Shown here piece after piece: positions 1 through 7,587 of a stretch of DNA of 26,600 bases. The DNA lies in assembly GCA_002770955.1 (NCBI GenBank), contig PCUH01000087.1, positions 1-26,600 of the forward strand. The letters run 5' to 3'. The notes below the pieces were generated by a model. The model made no database searches. It was not told where the DNA came from and saw nothing but the letters and a program-made list of their open reading frames with translations. Source of the DNA: Flavobacteriales bacterium CG18_big_fil_WC_8_21_14_2_50_32_9. Lineage in GTDB: Bacteria > Bacteroidota > Bacteroidia > Flavobacteriales_E > Vicingaceae. The stretch's first letter is position 1; the number at the start of each line of letters is the position of its first letter. Position numbers and translations under genes: made by a program.

Positions 1-810
1 AATCCTTTGCCTGATGTTTTGTTTGATGCAAACATCTTGGAATCATGTTTAATACCTCCAGATACGTTCTTCTTTTACAATACCACTGATCCAACAGGAG
101 GTATGGTTGGGTCAACAATCTGGGATTTTGGTGATGGCTCTATTTCAAGTGGAGATACAGTTTCACATCTTTATAATGCGGCAGGAACTTTTGATGTAAC
201 TTTGATTGTTACTTCAACATTGGCAGCAGGTGGTTGTACAGATTCATTAACTAAACCTAATTATATTACCATACATCCAAATCCAACTGCCGATTTTTAT
301 ATGGTGGATAATCCAGGTACTATGTTAAATCCAACTACAAATTTCTATGACCAATCTTATTTCAATGTTATCAGTTGGGCTTGGGATATTGGTGGATTAG
401 ATTCGAGTACAACTCAAAATCCAATATATACATTCCCAGAAGATACTGGAAATTATCCAATACTATTAACTGTAACTGATGATAATGGTTGCAAGGATAC
501 TACGCTTAGGTTTTTGAAAATTAAAGGAGATTTTGGAATTTACGTTCCCAATGCATTTACTCCTGATAATGATAATATTAATGAAGGATTTGCTCCAAAT
601 GGATTTGGAATTAGCGATAGAAATTATACTTTCCTCATTTTTGATCGTTGGGGAGAAATTATCTTTGAATCGCACACTAAATTTGAACCTTGGAATGGAA
701 CTTACAAAGGAAGTCTAGTCAAAAACGATGTGTATGTGTGGAAATTAGATGTTGAAGATATCAATGGCAAAAAACATTCTCTTACTGGACGTGTTACCTT
801 GATAAGATAG
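1..810 (+). CDS. C-terminal part of a PKD-repeat secreted protein with type B T9SS sorting domain (5' truncated by the window)
   Basis: The frame is open from base 1 and ends at TAG 808-810, giving 269 visible residues; the true start lies outside the window. The first ~95 residues form a PKD-type beta-sandwich (a TIWDFGDG core, then an FDVTLIVTS strand and a GGCTDS cysteine turn). A second, more divergent unit follows (ISWAWDIGG, YPILLTVTDDNGCKD). The last ~90 residues (from VPNAFTPDNDNINE through FDRWGEIIFES to VTLIR) are the gliding-motility-associated C-terminal domain (CHU_C / type B sorting signal), which targets proteins for export by the type IX secretion system. By family knowledge the product is secreted or surface-attached and may act in adhesion; its own ligand cannot be seen. 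Its sorting domain is clearly related to that of the protein at the right edge of the window. No terminator hairpin with a T-run is evident after the stop. Confidence 0.93.
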   Translation, partial: NPLPDVLFDANILESCLIPPDTFFFYNTTDPTGGMVGSTIWDFGDGSISSGDTVSHLYNAAGTFDVTLIVTSTLAAGGCTDSLTKPNYITIHPNPTADFYMVDNPGTMLNPTTNFYDQSYFNVISWAWDIGGLDSSTTQNPIYTFPEDTGNYPILLTVTDDNGCKDTTLRFLKIKGDFGIYVPNAFTPDNDNINEGFAPNGFGISDRNYTFLIFDRWGEIIFESHTKFEPWNGTYKGSLVKNDVYVWKLDVEDINGKKHSLTGRVTLIR

Positions 811-965
811 CCAAAAATAAAGATGTTATGCCCTGTATTAAATCCCGATATCCATCGGCACAGTATTATATACTCAAATCACTTAGCTTTCCGAATTTTT
901 GGTGTCAAAGACATTATCTGGGGAGGGTATAAATTAGGCAAAAATTTTATTTGAAAATTAGCATT
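811..965. other. Convergent intergenic region with a small palindrome
   Basis: This 155-bp space lies between two convergent genes. It holds a short inverted repeat, CCGAT (845-849) and ATCGG (854-858), of the CCGAT/ATCGG type that also occurs in a longer form at 18350-18369. No open frame or RNA gene is recognisable, and no strong stem followed by T residues is visible, so the mode of transcription termination here is unclear. Confidence 0.4.
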
Positions 966-1946
966 TTACACATTCCACATTGTCAACAGCTCTTTCTCTT
1001 CCTCAAAATTAAGATGAGGAAATTGAGTAGTCAACTCTTGAATTATAGTGAGTTGATTTTTAATAAATTGCTGATGTTTTTCACTGTTAAAATCAAAAGG
1101 CTTGTGCGTTGCTGCTTGTTTAATTTTTTGGATGTTGCTCATTAAAGCAATTGTCTCTTTGGAGAAATAACTCATTGCAAATTTTTCCCAAACATAGTTT
1201 ACTGCCAAATGGGTTGGGTGAACTAAATCATCGTTGAAAAAACGATAGTCACGCAATTCGTCCATAACAATTTCGTAAGCTGGAAAATAAGTACAATTAT
1301 CAAAATTTTCTATCAACTCTTTGATGCTTAAATGCAGCACAGCTTTACTCAAATTATTTTCCCATAAACCATCTTTGGTATGACGAACAGGACTCACCGT
1401 AAAAACAATATGGATAGTTGGATTGATGCTTTTTATAGTATTAATAAGCGTTTTGTAAGCTGCAACTATTTCATCTACTTTCAACAGCCTTTTTGAAAAT
1501 TGTGTTGCAGGAATTTTATGGCAATTGGCAACCAAACCATGTTTTTCGTGTTCGTACACCCAAGCAGAACCAAAGGTAATAAATAGATACGTTGTCTGTT
1601 TTAATTGGCTGTGTACCGATTTAATGGAGTTGTTAATGTTGTTCAAACAAACTGTTTGATTGCTATTAGAAAAACTTCCATGATGCTGTAAGCTTAGCCA
1701 TTTATCATTAAAAAAAAGTAAATCATCTTCCTTAAAATTGTACTCATTGAAAATATGATTTAAACTTTTGGCAATGGAAACAGGGTTATAAATTATTCCG
1801 AAAGGATTTACATTAGCATTAAACTTATGGGAAGTTAGTTTCTCGCCTATATTTTCGGCAAAACAAGAACCTAAAATCAATAGAGAATCATGGTGATTGA
1901 TTAATTTATTTGCAGCAGGAATAACAACTGGAGTAGAAAAGTTCAT
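966..1946 (-). CDS. GSCFA domain-containing protein
   Basis: The 326-residue protein carries the family signature GSCFAENIG at residues 26-34, followed by NPFGIIYNP, both hallmarks of the GSCFA family (PF08885), which has an SGNH/GDSL-hydrolase-like fold. Ser27 would be the nucleophile position. A D-L-V-H-P motif (Asp240, His243) resembles the Asp-x-x-His pair that completes SGNH active sites. There is no signal peptide or membrane segment, so it is probably cytoplasmic. The family's substrate is not known to me; in other Bacteroidota it is found near cell-envelope genes. It is the last gene of the dut-to-GSCFA cluster, starting 7 nt after the EnvC-like gene stops, which implies cotranscription. 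Length is normal for the family. Confidence 0.88.
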   Translation of the reverse strand: MNFSTPVVIPAANKLINHHDSLLILGSCFAENIGEKLTSHKFNANVNPFGIIYNPVSIAKSLNHIFNEYNFKEDDLLFFNDKWLSLQHHGSFSNSNQTVCLNNINNSIKSVHSQLKQTTYLFITFGSAWVYEHEKHGLVANCHKIPATQFSKRLLKVDEIVAAYKTLINTIKSINPTIHIVFTVSPVRHTKDGLWENNLSKAVLHLSIKELIENFDNCTYFPAYEIVMDELRDYRFFNDDLVHPTHLAVNYVWEKFAMSYFSKETIALMSNIQKIKQAATHKPFDFNSEKHQQFIKNQLTIIQELTTQFPHLNFEEEKELLTMWNV

Positions 1947-1953
1947 GCGTGTA

Positions 1954-3192
1954 TTATTTTCTATAAATCCAATATTCAGGATTTAGTTTAGTCATTCCTT
2001 TCCATATTTCAATATGAACCGATGTACCTGAATTTCCGGTATCATTAATTAATATACCAAGTTCTTGTTTGGTAGTAATTTTATCTCCTTTTTTTACAAA
2101 CACTTCGCTCATGTAAGAATACACAGATAAATATTCACCATGACGAATCATAACCACTTTTCCTTCACCAGGAATAATTGCTACTGAACTAACTTCTCCA
2201 TCAAAAACAGCACGAGCTGTTGCCCCAGTTTTGGTGCTGATGTCTATTCCATTATTATTGATAATAATACCTGCTAAAACAGGATGATTGTGTTGCCCAA
2301 ATTTTGCTGTTATTGTTCCTTCAGCTACTGGCCAAGGCAATTTTCCTTTGTTGGCTTCAAATGAGTTGGAGAGCTTTAGTGCTTCAGGTGTCATTGGAAA
2401 ACCTTTGGTTTCGGTCTTTCCTGCTTTTTTAGCTTCCTCTCTGGCTTTTCGAATTTCTTCTTCAATAATTCGCTGAATGGCTTTTTGAAGTTTCACAGCA
2501 GCCTCCTCTTTCTTTCTAAGTTTATCTTTTAATTCTTGCTCTTTTCCTTGTAATTTGGTAATTACATTTTCCTGCTGTTTTTTCTCAACAGCAAGCTTAC
2601 TGGTTTCTTGTTGTTCTAACGAAAGTAATACTGCTTTTTCTTGTTTACTGTTTTTTAGTTCTGCTATTTTTTGCTGTAAATCTTGCTGTGTTTTAACAAT
2701 TAAGGCAGCCTGAGATTGCCTGTAAGTAGTATATTGTTGAATATATCTTAATCTTTTATAGGCTTGATTAAAACTATTTGCAGCAAACACAAACATCATT
2801 TTATCCTGATTACTTTTATGCTTAAAAGCATAATAAATCATTTTTGCATATTCTTCTTTTAACTTTGCAACATCATTTTCTAATGAAGCAATAATTAGTG
2901 TATGTTGAGTTATTTTACTATCAATAAGATTAATTTCTGTGTTAATTGTTGAAATAAGGTTTGTTCTGGCACTAATCTTACTTTTTAGTTTCAACAATTC
3001 ATCCAATGTGAGGGCCTTGTTTTTCTCGGTTTCTTTGAGCATACCATTTATCAAAGAAATTTCTTTGTGAAGTTCTTTCTTTTTTTTCTCTAAATCAGAT
3101 TTTGACTGGGCATGCACCAATTTAGGGAAAAGGAAACATCCTCCTAAAAAAAGTATAAAAAATAATATGTTATTTAATTTCAACACGCTCAT
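1954..3192 (-). CDS. EnvC-like murein hydrolase activator with degenerate LytM (M23) domain
   Basis: The chosen start (ATG 3190-3192) gives 412 residues beginning with a cleavable signal peptide (MSVLKLNNILFFILFLGG, ending near VHAQ); the in-frame ATG at 3231 would add 13 residues and bury the signal sequence. Residues ~20-280 are a long coiled coil rich in Lys, Glu and Gln, and ~294-410 are a LytM/M23-type domain. The zinc-binding set is mostly lost: the first His is Asn313 (N-N-G-I-D), Asp317 remains, the His after the Y-x position is Tyr360, and the HxH pair reads Ser391-Val-His393. By analogy with EnvC/NlpD, such a domain cannot cut peptidoglycan but activates an amidase. It overlaps the DUF4292 gene by 23 nt and sits 7 nt before the GSCFA gene. 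Periplasmic location is inferred. The amidase partner is not in this window. Confidence 0.87.
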   Translation of the reverse strand: MSVLKLNNILFFILFLGGCFLFPKLVHAQSKSDLEKKKKELHKEISLINGMLKETEKNKALTLDELLKLKSKISARTNLISTINTEINLIDSKITQHTLIIASLENDVAKLKEEYAKMIYYAFKHKSNQDKMMFVFAANSFNQAYKRLRYIQQYTTYRQSQAALIVKTQQDLQQKIAELKNSKQEKAVLLSLEQQETSKLAVEKKQQENVITKLQGKEQELKDKLRKKEEAAVKLQKAIQRIIEEEIRKAREEAKKAGKTETKGFPMTPEALKLSNSFEANKGKLPWPVAEGTITAKFGQHNHPVLAGIIINNNGIDISTKTGATARAVFDGEVSSVAIIPGEGKVVMIRHGEYLSVYSYMSEVFVKKGDKITTKQELGILINDTGNSGTSVHIEIWKGMTKLNPEYWIYRK

Positions 3193-4009
3193 ATTTAGAA
3201 GGTATCTTAAATAAAAAAGAAGTATCGTCATTTCCTAAAACAATTTTTAGGAAATCTATATCAATAGTAATAATTTTATCTGAGTTTAGGTTTACATTTA
3301 TTTTTTTAGGAAAAAACTGATTATCAATTTGTTCATGATTTGTATAAGTTGATACTAAAGATTGATCTGATTTAGGTGCTGAAAGCATTAATTGAATAAT
3401 TTTAAAATTATCGGGAGCAATCCATAAGGCTTGTGTAAAATTCTTGAATTTATTTTTATCCTTTTTTATTTCTTTTCTAATTTGTCTTTTCCTAGCAGTA
3501 CTAATAAAATAAGCATGCTTTTTTCTATCAATGGATGTAATAATTTTCTTTTCATCATCATCAAAATCTATACTATTACCCACCAAAATGGCTTCAAGCA
3601 TTTGATAATCTATATCTACCCCAAACTTTTCGTTGATATAATCAAAACTACCTAAAAAATATTCTTTATCAATTCTATTAATAAATTTCAAGCTATCTTT
3701 TGTTATTAAAACCCGTGCCATTTCAATTCCTAAAAGAGGAGTTATTGACATCCAAATTGCACTATCCTTTTTAATTCTAATATGGGTTTTAAAAGCGTTC
3801 TCTTTCCCATCGGTAAATTTCACATTTGCTTTAGCTGTAAATACATCAAATTTGAATTCGTTTTTAGACAAGCTATCTAACAATTCTTTATCATTGTAAT
3901 TCCTAAACCTAACTCTTTCTTTTTCAATAACTTCTTTCTGTGTTTTACAAGAAAACAGCAAAAACAAACAAGAAAAAATTAGTAAAAAATGTAAAATATT
4001 CTTATTCAT
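3170..4009 (-). CDS. DUF4292 family lipoprotein
   Basis: The 279-residue product has an N-terminal lipoprotein signal with a lipobox L-F-S-C (Cys21), followed by a charged region. The body (FDVFTAKANVKFTDG; KTHIRIKKDSAIWMSITPLLGIEMARVLITKDS in two pieces) shows the strand-rich pattern of the DUF4292 family, which I recognise from Bacteroidota genomes and which resembles LolA/LolB-type lipoprotein-binding folds; that fold assignment is inference. It would be anchored in the outer or inner membrane facing the periplasm. Its ATG lies inside the last codons of the TPR lipoprotein gene (8-nt overlap), and its own end overlaps the EnvC-like gene by 23 nt, so the three are probably translationally coupled. 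The role is unknown. Confidence 0.85.
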   Translation of the reverse strand: MNKNILHFLLIFSCLFLLFSCKTQKEVIEKERVRFRNYNDKELLDSLSKNEFKFDVFTAKANVKFTDGKENAFKTHIRIKKDSAIWMSITPLLGIEMARVLITKDSLKFINRIDKEYFLGSFDYINEKFGVDIDYQMLEAILVGNSIDFDDDEKKIITSIDRKKHAYFISTARKRQIRKEIKKDKNKFKNFTQALWIAPDNFKIIQLMLSAPKSDQSLVSTYTNHEQIDNQFFPKKINVNLNSDKIITIDIDFLKIVLGNDDTSFLFKIPSKYERVEIK

Positions 4010-5741
4010 ATAATTTTTTGTCTGCTATTTTTTTATCTAAATACAGGGATTCGCCTTTAAAACTTTTGGCTTTTTCCCATAATTCTAATGCTTTTTCTAT
4101 GTTGTTCAGTTGTGCATTTACATCGCCTAAATGTTCTAAAATTACTGGGTTTGAATCGCCCCCATTTTCAATGGCTTTTTCCAACCAATCTTTCGCTTGC
4201 ACAAACTTTCCTTGTGTGTACAATATCCAGGCATACGTATCTTGATAATTAGGTTGATTGGGTTCCAATTCGTTACAAAGTGCTGAAAGTTGTTCCGCTC
4301 GTTCGAGTTTCTCTTTGCGTAGCGATAAATAATAACTGTAATTATTTAATACGTAAACATTTTTGGGTTCTATTTTTAGTGCTTTTTCATAAGCATCATC
4401 TGATTTTTCATACAATTTGCTTCCATTATAGGCATCGCCCAAAGAAGCATAAAACTGAGCTAAAAGTTGTGGATTGTCTAACACAAAATCTTTACCTAAT
4501 TCAAAATAATCAATTGCTTCTTGAAAGTTTTTCTTTTGTAAATTGGTTAATCCGTAGAAAAAATAAAAAATGGGTTGGTTAGGAAACAATTCAATTGCTT
4601 TTTTACTGTCTCTCAATAAATCATCTTGTTGGTTGAGTTCTGATTCTATAAACATCAATTGATTCCATATTGGAAAACGAGAATTATCAAATTCAATGGC
4701 TTTTAAATAATTTTCTTTTGCTCCTTCTAATTTATTTTCTCTTAGAAGAAAATCAGCATAAATGGTATAAGATTTTGCTTCTTCTGGATGCACTTTTATT
4801 AAAATTTTATTCAGTTCAAATGCTTCTTTTTTTAGTGTTGCATTTTTATCGGAAAGGGAGTAATAATATAGTAAAATCTGCATTTTGGTATCTATATCTA
4901 AATCGGGACTTTGAAAAGCTAATTTTGCTTCTTCAATTGCTTTTTCATCTTCTTTTTTTGATTTATAATAATCATACAAAGATAAATGTGCAAAAGGATT
5001 ACCTGGGTCTTTCACTAAAATTTCCTGATAAATAGCAAATGCTTTTTCGGGCAAATCATTGGCTAAATAAAGATCAGCTAAAATACCTTGATATTGAACT
5101 TTATCTGGATATGCATTTATTAATTTTTGTATTTCATTTGCAGCTCCATCAATATCATTTAGTTTAATATAAATTTTTTCTTTTTGAAGAATAATTTGTT
5201 CATCAATTCCAACAACTTTTTCAACTTTAGAAAGGCTATTTAGTGCTTCTTTATGTTTACCAATATAGCTTTGCATTTGAGCAATATCAAAATATAAATC
5301 GATATTATTTGGTTCTAGTTCTACTAATTTTTCATATTGTTTAATGGCATTTTCTGTATCTCCTGACCGTTGTAAAGTATGTGCATATAATAAGCGATAC
5401 CATTTATTAGAACCATCTAATTCAACTGCTTTTTTAGCAAATGCCAATGAAAGAGTTGCATCTTGCATCACATCATAAATGTTTGCCATTTCATAATATG
5501 GAGCGGCTTCATTTGGATTAATTTTTATACATTTAGCAAACAATCCTGCAGCCAATTGAAGGTTACCTAATATCCTTTCCTTATTTGCCTCATGAAACAA
5601 ATAATCAAATTCTAATTTTTGTTTTTCATTAAAAACTGTTGCTGTGTTGGGTTTCTTTTTTGTTCCACTAGTAATTTGTTTTTCGGATGAGCATCCGAAA
5701 AACAGAATTAAAATAATACCAACTAGAACAAGTTTTTGCAT
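4002..5741 (-). CDS. Tetratricopeptide-repeat lipoprotein
   Basis: The 579-residue protein begins with a lipoprotein signal (MQKLVLVGIILILFFGCSS, Cys17), followed by a short Thr/Lys/Pro linker. From about residue 45 to the C-terminus it is a series of helical TPR units, with recognisable cores such as A-x-x-Y-Y-E-M-A-N-I, L-Y-F-D-I-A-Q-M, L-Y-A-N-D-L-P-E-K-A, F-Y-A-S-L-G-D-A-Y and V-L-N-N-Y-S-Y-Y-L. TPR arrays act as protein-binding scaffolds; the lipid anchor implies a membrane-attached assembly factor. It starts 4 nt after the nucleotidyltransferase gene and overlaps the DUF4292 gene by 8 nt. The partner is unknown, but the conserved neighbours suggest envelope biogenesis. Confidence 0.9.
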   Translation of the reverse strand: MQKLVLVGIILILFFGCSSEKQITSGTKKKPNTATVFNEKQKLEFDYLFHEANKERILGNLQLAAGLFAKCIKINPNEAAPYYEMANIYDVMQDATLSLAFAKKAVELDGSNKWYRLLYAHTLQRSGDTENAIKQYEKLVELEPNNIDLYFDIAQMQSYIGKHKEALNSLSKVEKVVGIDEQIILQKEKIYIKLNDIDGAANEIQKLINAYPDKVQYQGILADLYLANDLPEKAFAIYQEILVKDPGNPFAHLSLYDYYKSKKEDEKAIEEAKLAFQSPDLDIDTKMQILLYYYSLSDKNATLKKEAFELNKILIKVHPEEAKSYTIYADFLLRENKLEGAKENYLKAIEFDNSRFPIWNQLMFIESELNQQDDLLRDSKKAIELFPNQPIFYFFYGLTNLQKKNFQEAIDYFELGKDFVLDNPQLLAQFYASLGDAYNGSKLYEKSDDAYEKALKIEPKNVYVLNNYSYYLSLRKEKLERAEQLSALCNELEPNQPNYQDTYAWILYTQGKFVQAKDWLEKAIENGGDSNPVILEHLGDVNAQLNNIEKALELWEKAKSFKGESLYLDKKIADKKLYE

Positions 5742-5745
5742 AAAT

Positions 5746-6747
5746 TTAGCTTAATTCATTATAATCTCCAACACTTAATTCTTGTGCTTTTCCGTTAATT
5801 TTTGCAAAGTTTCCTACCATAGAATTAGCTATGTTTGCTGTTTGTATATGCGTATTTTTTTGTATTAATGAATTGGTTATTATGGCATTATTTATTTCAC
5901 AGTTATCTCCAATAGAAACATGTGGACCGATAACTGAATTGGTGAGTTGCACATTTTTACCAATATAACAAGGTTCAATAATTACTGTATTTTCTTTTTG
6001 AAGTGAAGCATCAATAATGGTTTCATTTTTAATAAACTCCAAAACACGTTGATTCGTATAAACGGTTGCTGCATAATTACCACAATCTAACCATTCATCA
6101 ACTTTTCCAGGTACAAATTTAGTGCCTTTTTGTTTCATGTTTTCTAAGGCATTAGTCAATTGGTATTCACCTTTTTCTTTGATGTCATTATCAATTAAAT
6201 ATTGCAACTCATTTTTTAGGTAAGCCCCATCTTTAAAGTAATAGATTCCAATAATTGCTAAATCGGAAACAAACTCTTGAGGTTTTTCTACAAAATCGGT
6301 AATGATATTATTTTCATCTAATTTCACTACACCAAAAGCTCGAGGGTCATCAATTTGATTTACCCAAATAATGCCTTCAGCATCGCTATTCAATTTAAAA
6401 TCGGCTTTAAAAAGTGTGTCAGCAAAAGCAACTACCACTTTTCCTTTTAAGCTATCTTTTGCACACAAAATAGCGTGAGCCGTTCCTAAGGCTTCTTCTT
6501 GGTAATAAATACTGCCTTTTGCTCCTAAGCTTTCGGCAACAGCTATTAGGTTTTTCTCTACCTCAGTACCAAAATCACCAATAATAAAGGCAATTTCATC
6601 AACGGGTTCACCACAAACTTTGGTGATATCTTCCACCAAACGTTGAACAATTGGTTTCCCTGCGATGGGCAACAATGGTTTTGGTATGGTTAGCGTATGA
6701 GGTCTTAATCTTGAGCCTCTTCCTGCCATTGGCACTATTATTTTCAT
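5746..6747 (-). CDS. Sugar-phosphate nucleotidyltransferase (RfbA/GlmU-N-like)
   Basis: The 333-residue protein starts with the nucleotide-binding signature of the NTP_transferase family (MKIIVPMAGRGSRLRPHT, residues 1-18; then IPKPLLPIAGKPI). A metal-binding-type Asp lies in VVVAFADTLF, and W-L-D-C-G-N is a conserved sugar-site motif. From ~residue 255 it has a short left-handed beta-helix segment (NVQLTNSVIGPHVSIGDNC), as in GlmU-like and mannose-1-phosphate guanylyltransferase-like proteins, but there is no full acetyltransferase domain. It should form an NDP-sugar from a sugar 1-phosphate and an NTP; which sugar and which NTP cannot be read from the sequence. The gene is 4 nt upstream of the TPR gene. 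Its start codon directly abuts a palindromic repeat that occupies its leader. Confidence 0.87.
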   Translation of the reverse strand: MKIIVPMAGRGSRLRPHTLTIPKPLLPIAGKPIVQRLVEDITKVCGEPVDEIAFIIGDFGTEVEKNLIAVAESLGAKGSIYYQEEALGTAHAILCAKDSLKGKVVVAFADTLFKADFKLNSDAEGIIWVNQIDDPRAFGVVKLDENNIITDFVEKPQEFVSDLAIIGIYYFKDGAYLKNELQYLIDNDIKEKGEYQLTNALENMKQKGTKFVPGKVDEWLDCGNYAATVYTNQRVLEFIKNETIIDASLQKENTVIIEPCYIGKNVQLTNSVIGPHVSIGDNCEINNAIITNSLIQKNTHIQTANIANSMVGNFAKINGKAQELSVGDYNELS

Positions 6748-6761
6748 ATTCCTATCCTAAA

Positions 6762-6780
6762 TCCTTTCCAAAGGAAAGGA
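6762..6780. repeat. REP-like palindrome in the nucleotidyltransferase leader
   Basis: Perfect inverted repeat: TCCTTTCC (6762-6769), a 3-nt loop, and GGAAAGGA (6773-6780). On the minus strand it is followed by an A/G-rich tail, TTTAGGATAGGA, that partly repeats the right arm and runs up to 2 nt before the ATG at 6747. Sequences of this layout are common between genes in Flavobacteriia. Confidence 0.7.
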
Positions 6781-6815
6781 CTTTTTAAATGTTATACTTA
6801 CCCAACTAATCAATT

Positions 6816-6840
6816 CTCCCCTTTGGGGAGTTAGAGGGGA
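6816..6840. repeat. REP-like palindrome, second copy in opposite orientation
   Basis: Perfect inverted repeat: CTCCCC (6816-6821), TTT loop, GGGGAG (6825-6830), followed by a TTAGAGGGGA tail that repeats the G-rich arm. It has the same design as the element at 6762-6780 (pyrimidine arm, TTT loop, purine arm, TTAG/TTTAG tail) but the opposite orientation, with about 35 bp between them. It lies directly downstream of the dut stop codon. Confidence 0.7.
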
Positions 6841-6842
6841 TT

Positions 6843-7277
6843 TTATTTCTTCCCTGTACTTCCAAATCCACCTGCTCCTCTTTGGGTTTCGGCTAATTCT
6901 TCTACTAAAACCCATTCGGCTTGTTCGTGTTTTGCAATAACCAATTGAGCCACTCGTTCTCCATTTTCAATTACAAAGGATTCATTAGAAAGGTTGACTA
7001 AAATTACACCAACTTCACCTCTATAATCAGCATCAATTGTTCCAGGAGAATTTAATACGGTAATGCCATTTTTATAGGCTAATCCGCTTCTCGGACGAAC
7101 TTGAGCTTCGTAACCCACAGGTAATTCTATGAACAAACCTGTTTTTACTAAGGTTCTTTCTAATGGTTTTAATGTTATAGGTGTTTCTATGTTAGCTCTT
7201 AAATCTACACCAGCAGCAGCTTCCGTACCATAATGTGGCAGAGGATGATTGGATTTGTTTACTATTTTTATTTGCAT
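6843..7277 (-). CDS. dut: dUTP diphosphatase
   Basis: The 144-residue protein shows all five motifs of trimeric dUTPases in order: A-G-V-D-L-R-A (22-28), R-P-R-S-G-L-A (61-67), G-T-I-D-A-D-Y-R-G-E (79-88, with the catalytic-water Asp), E-R-V-A-Q-L-V (107-113) and the C-terminal P-loop-like R-G-A-G-G-F-G-S-T-G (133-142). It hydrolyses dUTP to dUMP and pyrophosphate in the cytoplasm, keeping uracil out of DNA and supplying dUMP for thymidylate synthesis. Length is standard. It is the first complete gene of the minus-strand cluster; 95 nt with two palindromes separate it from the nucleotidyltransferase. Confidence 0.97.
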   Translation of the reverse strand: MQIKIVNKSNHPLPHYGTEAAAGVDLRANIETPITLKPLERTLVKTGLFIELPVGYEAQVRPRSGLAYKNGITVLNSPGTIDADYRGEVGVILVNLSNESFVIENGERVAQLVIAKHEQAEWVLVEELAETQRGAGGFGSTGKK

Positions 7278-7286
7278 TATTCTAGT

Positions 7287-7440
7287 TTAATAGTTTAATT
7301 GGCTCTTTTTTAATTCATTAAGCATCATTGCGTTTTCATCGATATGAGGACTTAATTTATTTAACTCTTCCATTTTAATAAATTCTAAATCAGTTGCCAA
7401 AATTAATTGATTTAAAACCAATAGCGTCCTAAACGAATAA
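7287..7440 (-). pseudogene. Possible C-terminal relic of a four-helix-bundle (S23/IVP family) gene
   Basis: In one minus-strand frame, the ~50 codons ending at the TAA at 7287-7289 read FRTLLVLNQLILATDLEF then IKMEELNKLSPHIDENAM then MLNELKKSQLNY. This matches the usual last third of the four-helix-bundle family (TIGR02436, encoded in 23S rRNA intervening sequences and as free genes): a Q-L-x-L-A-x-x-L-x-F-I helix, then an I-D-E-x-x-x-M-L-N-x-L-K-K-S helix. Upstream the frame dissolves into T-rich sequence with no family signature and no ATG start. I infer a truncated remnant lying in the dut leader. The match rests on memory of the family pattern. Confidence 0.45.
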
Positions 7441-7472
7441 AAAAAAGTAAAAAAAGAGAAAGAATTCTCGTG

Positions 7473-7491
7473 ACTCAAATTAACTTTGAGT
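7473..7491. repeat. Inverted repeat in the dut upstream region
   Basis: ACTCAAA (7473-7479), 5-nt spacer, TTTGAGT (7485-7491): a perfect 7-bp palindrome. It lies downstream of the promoter-like box at 7521-7528 on the minus strand. T-rich runs follow only after ~16 nt, so it is not a canonical terminator. It could be an operator or an RNA stem in the leader. Confidence 0.35.
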
Positions 7492-7520
7492 TGCACTACA
7501 AAAAAAACTTTCCCTTATTG

Positions 7521-7528
7521 CAAATATA
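7521..7528 (-). promoter_or_regulatory. Candidate -7 box for the dut operon
   Basis: On the minus strand this reads TATATTTG, a perfect match to the Bacteroidota -7 consensus TAnnTTTG. No clear TTTG -33 element is seen. If used, the leader before dut would be about 240 nt and would contain the four-helix relic and the 7473-7491 palindrome. Confidence 0.4.
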
Positions 7529-7561
7529 CCGAAACCGAATAGAATTTCGGAAAATAGATTT

Positions 7562-7585
7562 ATGTCTTATCCTGAAATAGGTTTA
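7562..7585 (+). repeat. 24-bp dispersed repeat, copy 1
   Basis: Begins ATGTCTTATCCTGAAATAGG and ends GTTTA; it matches 22 of 24 bases of the segment at 14016-14039 in the same orientation. It lies immediately downstream of the LytTR regulator stop codon. It could be a remnant of a mobile-element end; origin not established. Confidence 0.5.
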
Positions 7586-7587
7586 TA

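Larger units (their letters stand above)
7278..7587. other. 310-bp gap between dut and the LytTR regulator gene
   Basis: From left to right it holds the four-helix-bundle relic, a poly-purine/poly-pyrimidine stretch (7439-7462), the 7-bp palindrome, a promoter-like box, a CCGAA/TTCGG palindrome near 7534-7549, and one copy of a 24-bp dispersed repeat (7562-7585). No intact gene is seen. Confidence 0.5.
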
